A DNA stretch of 10,289 bases from CAISIP01 sp031383745 (GTDB taxonomy: Bacteria > Pseudomonadota > Gammaproteobacteria > Burkholderiales > Burkholderiaceae_C), in assembly GCA_031383745.1 (NCBI GenBank), contig JANMZX010000092.1, forward strand, positions 1 to 10,289, written 5' to 3'. Each line of letters begins with the position of its first letter. Within the stretch, counting starts at the first letter, position 1. Under the pieces are notes generated by a model. That model was not told where the DNA came from. It saw only the letters and a list, made by a program, of their open reading frames with translations, and did no database searches. Position numbers and translations under genes: made by a program. Shown piece after piece: positions 7,094 to 10,289 of this stretch.

Positions 7094-7887
7094 GCGGGCC
7101 CTACCTTGGGCCCACTGCCATCCAGGAAGGCCCGCACGCCGGCCTTGGCTTCCGGGGCCGACTGCACGATGGCGGCGAGCAGCGACTCGGTGAAGAACCC
7201 GTGGTCCGCCGGCTGTTCGGCGATGCGTCCCAGGCCGTGCAAAAGCGCGTAGTTGGTCATGGGCGCATTCTGAGCGACGCGCTCGGCCAGCGCCACCGCC
7301 TTGTGCAGCGCGTCGCCGGCCGGCACGTGGTACTGCGCAAGGCCGATGGCCACCCCCTCAGCAGCCTTGTAGACCCGGCCGGTCAGCATCATGTCGAGCA
7401 TGCGGTGGGTGCCGATCAGCCTGGGCAGGCGCACCGAACCACCACCGCCGACGAAAATGCCACGCGAACCCTCGGGAAGCGCGAAAAACGCGGTGTCATC
7501 GGCGACGCGGATGTGGCAGGCGCTCGCCAGTTCCAGGCCGCCGCCGACCACGGCGCCATGCAACGCTGCGACCACCGGCACGCGGCCGGATTCGATGCCG
7601 CGCAGGATCGGATGCCAGGAGCGGGAATGGTGCAGGCCCTCGACGGCGTCGCGCTCCTTGAGCTCACTCAGGTCCAGCCCGGCACAGAAATGCGCGCCGT
7701 CCCCGTGCAGCACGACGGCCCGCGTGGACTGCGGCAGTTCAGCGAACCGCTGCCCGATGGCCGCCATCAGGGCGTCGCTCAGGGCGTTGCGCTTGGCGGC
7801 GCGGCACAGGCGGATGATGGCGACGGCCCCGCGGTGCTCGACCTGCACGTCGTCAAGGCTGGGCGTAGCCCGGATGGAGGTCGACAT
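7090..7887 (-). CDS. Enoyl-CoA hydratase/crotonase-family protein of the ligase operon
   Basis: A 265-residue crotonase-fold enzyme, expected to hydrate the double bond of the CoA ester made by the downstream ligase. The oxyanion-hole motif HFCAGLDLSEL (67-76) and HGAVVGGGLELA (110-121) are intact. Both catalytic glutamates of enoyl-CoA hydratase are present: Glu119 in GGGLE and Glu139 in ALPEGSRG, 20 residues apart as in the rat enzyme. A GGGGSVRLPRLIG segment (about 147-159) and a standard C-terminal helical region follow. It does not have the look of the classical hydroxycinnamoyl-CoA hydratase-lyase (which has GGGFSP-type sequence and FGLSEINWG), so direct vanillin-type chain cleavage is not assured; hydration towards beta-oxidation is the cautious reading. 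The ATG at 7887 lies 13 nt from a palindromic operator candidate and lacks a good ribosome binding site. The stop overlaps the ligase start (ATGA). Confidence 0.92.
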   Translation of the reverse strand: MSTSIRATPSLDDVQVEHRGAVAIIRLCRAAKRNALSDALMAAIGQRFAELPQSTRAVVLHGDGAHFCAGLDLSELKERDAVEGLHHSRSWHPILRGIESGRVPVVAALHGAVVGGGLELASACHIRVADDTAFFALPEGSRGIFVGGGGSVRLPRLIGTHRMLDMMLTGRVYKAAEGVAIGLAQYHVPAGDALHKAVALAERVAQNAPMTNYALLHGLGRIAEQPADHGFFTESLLAAIVQSAPEAKAGVRAFLDGSGPKVGPA

Positions 7888-7900
7888 GGTGGCTGGCTTG

Positions 7901-7921
7901 ATGGCTATAAGTTATAGCCAT
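7901..7921 (-). promoter_or_regulatory. Palindromic operator candidate for the MarR regulator
   Basis: ATGGCTATAA (7901-7910) and TTATAGCCAT (7912-7921) are exact reverse complements around a single G, a 21-bp perfect inverted repeat in otherwise GC-rich DNA. It sits 13 nt upstream of the hydratase ATG. On the minus strand it contains TATAAC (7916-7911), a good -10 match; the best -35 is a weak TTGCGT (7937-7932) at a short 15-nt spacing. Size, symmetry and overlap with a probable promoter fit a MarR dimer site that represses by blocking RNA polymerase. A MarR gene lies immediately upstream. Binding by that protein is inferred. Confidence 0.75.
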
Positions 7922-7982
7922 AGTAGGCCCAACGCAAGGCGGACGAATCCGTGTAAACCCGAACAGCTGGCAGGCTATCGGG

Positions 7983-8444
7983 TCACTGGTAGATCTTGCG
8001 CAGAAGCATGGCCAGCGTGGCGCGTTCTTCATCGTTCAGGCGCGCGGTGGCCTCCAGCCCGGCGGCCAGTGCCGTCGCCTGCGCTTTCTTCAGGAAGCTG
8101 CGCCCCTGCGGCGTCAGGTGCAGGCCTAGCGCGCGCACGTCGTTCGGATGCGGCTGGCGCTCGATCAGCCGGCGGCCGTGCAACTCCTTGACCAGCGCGA
8201 CCAGGTTCGACGACCGGATGTCGAGCAAAGCGCACAACTGGCTGGACATGATGCCCGGGTTGCTGGCTATCAGCCCGAGCAGGGTGAAGCTGACCGGCCG
8301 CAGGTCGTGCACCGCCATGCGCTGCATGAACGTATCCACGATCGCCAGCGACGCCCGGCGTGTGCTGTAGCCGATGAAGCGCTCCACCGCGCTGGTGTCG
8401 ATCTGCTCGAGGCTCTCGGGCGGGGAAGGCTTGCGCTTGGGCAT
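7983..8444 (-). CDS. MarR-family transcriptional regulator
   Basis: A 153-residue winged-helix repressor of the MarR family. The helix-turn-helix covers about residues 66-90 (MSSQLCALLDIRSSNLVALV then KELHG) and the wing about 92-112 (RLIERQPHPNDVRALGLHLT), with the conserved Asp/Arg pair (D102, R104) of the wing. N- and C-terminal helices for dimerisation frame it. The ATG at 8444 opens MPKRKPSPPE; a TTG at 8471 would add nine residues (MCCRTSDRP), but ATG is preferred, though no clear ribosome binding site precedes it. It is upstream of and co-oriented with the hydratase/ligase/Bug genes, 95 bp from the hydratase ATG, with the palindrome in that gap. MarR proteins of this setting (FerC, FerR, CouR) are known to repress hydroxycinnamate genes and to be released by the CoA thioester; the same role here is inference. 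Confidence 0.93.
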   Translation of the reverse strand: MPKRKPSPPESLEQIDTSAVERFIGYSTRRASLAIVDTFMQRMAVHDLRPVSFTLLGLIASNPGIMSSQLCALLDIRSSNLVALVKELHGRRLIERQPHPNDVRALGLHLTPQGRSFLKKAQATALAAGLEATARLNDEERATLAMLLRKIYQ

Positions 8445-8711
8445 GGGTCTGTCGGAGGTGCGGCAGCACAAGGAACACTGCCATGGTGTGCCGCGCGATT
8501 ATCCACGCCGGATGTCCGCCACCGGCCGATCGGACCGGGACTCCAGCCGTGCCTGTCCGACGTGCTCCCGGTGGCCGGTATCACGGTGTGTTCGAGCCCT
8601 CTGTCGCGCGTCGGAAAGACATCGCGAGCGTCGAATCGCCGGTGGCCTTGGGGCGGGAATAGGCACACAATGTCGGGAACCTTCGCTTTGCAATTGGTAG
8701 AGGGAACACCG
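8445..8711. other. Divergent intergenic region between MarR and MBL fusion genes
   Basis: About 267 bp separate two gene starts that point away from each other, so promoters for both must lie here unless MarR is read from elsewhere. I see no second copy of the 7901-7921 palindrome, hence no obvious autoregulation site, and no convincing -35/-10 pair on either strand. Short GCCACCGG / CCGGTGGC repeats (around 8518, 8569 and 8637) occur but are within what GC-rich DNA gives by chance. No RNA gene or small ORF is supported. Confidence 0.5.
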
Positions 8712-10289
8712 ATGCACGTTCGATTCTGGGGTACACGCGGCTCGATTGCCACACCCGGGCCACAAACCGTGCGCTACGGTGGCAACACCTCGTGCGTGGC
8801 CGTGCGCACCAGCCAGGGAACGCAATTGGTGTTCGACGCCGGAACGGGAATCCGCGCCCTGGGCGACGCTCTGGTGGCGCAGGGCGCAGCCCAGCAACGC
8901 GGCCACATCCTGATCGGGCATACGCACTGGGACCATATCCAGGGATTTCCGTTCTTCGCCCCGTTGTTCGATGGCGCCAACACCTGGGACGTGTATGCAC
9001 CGCGCGGCTTCGGTACGTCGCTGCGGGAGACGCTGGCGGGCCAGATGCAGTACGCCTATTTTCCGGTCAACCTGGACGCGATGGGGGCCAGCCTGCGCTA
9101 CCACGAACTGGTCGAGGGAAGCTTCACGATCGACCAGGCCCGGGTGACAGCCCGCTACCTCAACCACACCGCACTCACACTGGGCTACCGGGTCGAGGTG
9201 GACGGGGTCGTGCTGGTCTACGCGACCGACCACGAGTGCCATTCGCGCGCCGCTGGCCGCCTCGGCAGGCCGCTGGGTCAGGTGCTCGGAGAGATGCATC
9301 CGGGCGACCGGCGGCACAGTGAATTCATTGCCGGCGCGGATCTGCTGGTCCACGACACCCAATACACCGCCGCCGAATATGCGAGCCACATGGGCTGGGG
9401 ACACAGCCCGCTGGAGTACGTGGTCGACCTGGCCATGGCGTCCGGGGTACGCCGCCTGGCGCTTTTTCACCATGATCCGTCGCATGACGACGAAGCCGTG
9501 GATGCCATGGTGCTGCAAGCCCGGCAGCGCGTCCGCGACGCAGGCGGCCTGCTCGAGGTATTCGCTGCGGCCGAAGATGGCGTGCTCGAATTACGGGCCC
9601 GCGACGCTGCGCCTGTGGCGGCGCCACAGAGCGGCGACGCTCGGGCCGACGTCGTCGGCGGTCCCGCGGCCGACCGGGCCGTCCTGATTGCGTGCACCCA
9701 TGCCGACCTGCGGGAGCGCCTGCGCGGCGTAGTGGCGGCCGAAGGGATGGTCGCGTACGAAGCCGCCGACATGCAGTGTGCGCTCGACGCCGCGCGCGAT
9801 GCGTCGCTGGCACTGGCCCTGGTCGAGCGTGCCTGGTGCGACGGCGACGGCACAGCGCTGTGCCACGCACTGCACACGGTTGACGGCCTGGCGCAACTCC
9901 CGGTGATCATGCTGGCCGACCCCGGCGCCCTCCCCGGCACCCAGGAAGGCAACGACGCGACCGACTGGCTGGCGCTGCCGGTCTCGCCGCAGTACCTGCG
10001 CACCAAGCTGCGCGCAGCGCTGCTGCGCACCCGCGCGCGTTGGGCACGCGCTCCCCTGCCGGCCGACGAGGACAGGCGCCTGGACGCGCTGCGCGCACTG
10101 AAACTGCTCGATACCGCGGCCGAGGACCGGTTCGACCGCATCACGCGGCTGGCGACACAGCTCTTCGATGTTCCCATCGCCCTGATTTCTCTGGTCGATG
10201 CGCAGCGCCAATGGTTCAAGTCGCGCGCCGGCCTGCAGGCGCAGGAGACACCGCGCGAAGTGTCCTTCTGTGCCCATGCGATCCTGCTC
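8712..10289 (+). CDS. MBL-fold hydrolase / pseudo-receiver / GAF fusion protein (3'-truncated)
   Basis: An open frame of 526 codons with no stop, running off the right edge. The start ATG at 8712 follows AGAGGGA about 8 nt upstream. Residues 1-290 are a metallo-beta-lactamase domain of the PhnP/RNase Z/cAMP-phosphodiesterase-like branch: MHVRFWGTRGS start, GNTSCV, FDAGTG, the metal motif HTHWDH (70-75) in GHTHWDHIQGFPFF, His152 in LNHTALTLGY, Asp173 in YATDHE and His253/254 in FHHDPSHDD. A short Ala/Asp-rich linker leads to a response-regulator-like domain (about 323-433), which lacks the phospho-acceptor Asp (LVERAW, Glu372) and the conserved Lys (WLALPVSP, Leu422). From about 455, RLDALRALKLLDTAAEDRFDRITRLA and then LISLVDAQRQWFKSRAGLQ, with SFCAHAIL at the edge, match the N-terminal half of a GAF domain as found in diguanylate cyclases and histidine kinases. 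The downstream output domain is not visible. Likely cytoplasmic: no signal peptide or membrane segment. Confidence 0.9.
   Translation, partial: MHVRFWGTRGSIATPGPQTVRYGGNTSCVAVRTSQGTQLVFDAGTGIRALGDALVAQGAAQQRGHILIGHTHWDHIQGFPFFAPLFDGANTWDVYAPRGFGTSLRETLAGQMQYAYFPVNLDAMGASLRYHELVEGSFTIDQARVTARYLNHTALTLGYRVEVDGVVLVYATDHECHSRAAGRLGRPLGQVLGEMHPGDRRHSEFIAGADLLVHDTQYTAAEYASHMGWGHSPLEYVVDLAMASGVRRLALFHHDPSHDDEAVDAMVLQARQRVRDAGGLLEVFAAAEDGVLELRARDAAPVAAPQSGDARADVVGGPAADRAVLIACTHADLRERLRGVVAAEGMVAYEAADMQCALDAARDASLALALVERAWCDGDGTALCHALHTVDGLAQLPVIMLADPGALPGTQEGNDATDWLALPVSPQYLRTKLRAALLRTRARWARAPLPADEDRRLDALRALKLLDTAAEDRFDRITRLATQLFDVPIALISLVDAQRQWFKSRAGLQAQETPREVSFCAHAILL

Noticed and set aside
8478..8492. 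Imperfect palindrome around a central CCATGG as a MarR autoregulatory site
   Set aside because: Only the central six bases and short outer arms match, and it does not resemble the 7901-7921 palindrome.
8518..8648. Repeated GCCACCGG / CCGGTGGC words in the MarR-MBL intergenic region
   Set aside because: They are only eight bases long, unevenly spaced and GC-only, so chance is sufficient.
8499..10277. Several minus-strand frames opposite the MBL fusion gene
   Set aside because: The plus-strand frame is open for 526 codons with intact metal-binding and GAF motifs; the minus frames show none.
1..10289. CRISPR arrays, tRNA or rRNA genes, insertion sequences, phage genes or toxin-antitoxin pairs
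   Set aside because: I saw no regularly spaced repeats, no tRNA-like cloverleaf sequence, no transposase or integrase motifs and no terminal inverted repeats.

Overview
The window is high-GC DNA (roughly two thirds G+C by eye). Gene content and style suggest a betaproteobacterium of the order Burkholderiales: a Bug-type solute-binding protein, a feruloyl-CoA-synthetase-like ligase under a MarR regulator, an alkyl-sulfatase-type hydrolase and a nitronate-monooxygenase-type flavoprotein. This placement is inferred from gene families, not from a marker gene.

Layout. Positions 1-3313 hold three plus-strand genes: the 3' part of an alkyl/aryl sulfatase (metallo-beta-lactamase fold with SCP2-like C-terminus), a crotonase-family protein with an altered active site, and an NPD/nitronate monooxygenase-family flavoprotein. 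They converge on a minus-strand block. In minus-strand reading order that block is a MarR regulator (8444-7983), an enoyl-CoA hydratase (7887-7090), a feruloyl-CoA-synthetase-like ligase (7093-5204, ATGA overlap), a Bug/TctC solute-binding protein (5157-4165), an eroded C-terminal piece of a second Bug gene (about 4120-3959), and a small two-helix membrane protein with a possible BRO-N-like domain (3879-3337). Diverging from MarR, a plus-strand gene starts at 8712 and runs off the right edge. It fuses a metallo-beta-lactamase domain, a degenerate receiver domain and the start of a GAF domain.

How the genes work together. MarR, hydratase, ligase and Bug protein look like a catabolic operon for a hydroxycinnamate or similar aromatic or unsaturated acid: capture in the periplasm, activation to the CoA thioester, hydration of the double bond, and control by a MarR protein that may sense the thioester. 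A 21-bp near-perfect palindrome (10-bp arms, 1-nt centre) lies 13 nt upstream of the hydratase start and is the obvious candidate operator. The retro-aldol enzyme, thiolase or aldehyde dehydrogenase that would finish the pathway is not in the window. The left genes may form a separate detoxification or lipid-catabolism cluster, but nothing in the sequence ties them to the aromatic operon.

The most unusual item is the right-edge fusion protein. Its hydrolase motifs are intact, its receiver lacks the phospho-accepting Asp and the conserved Lys, and its output domain lies outside the window.
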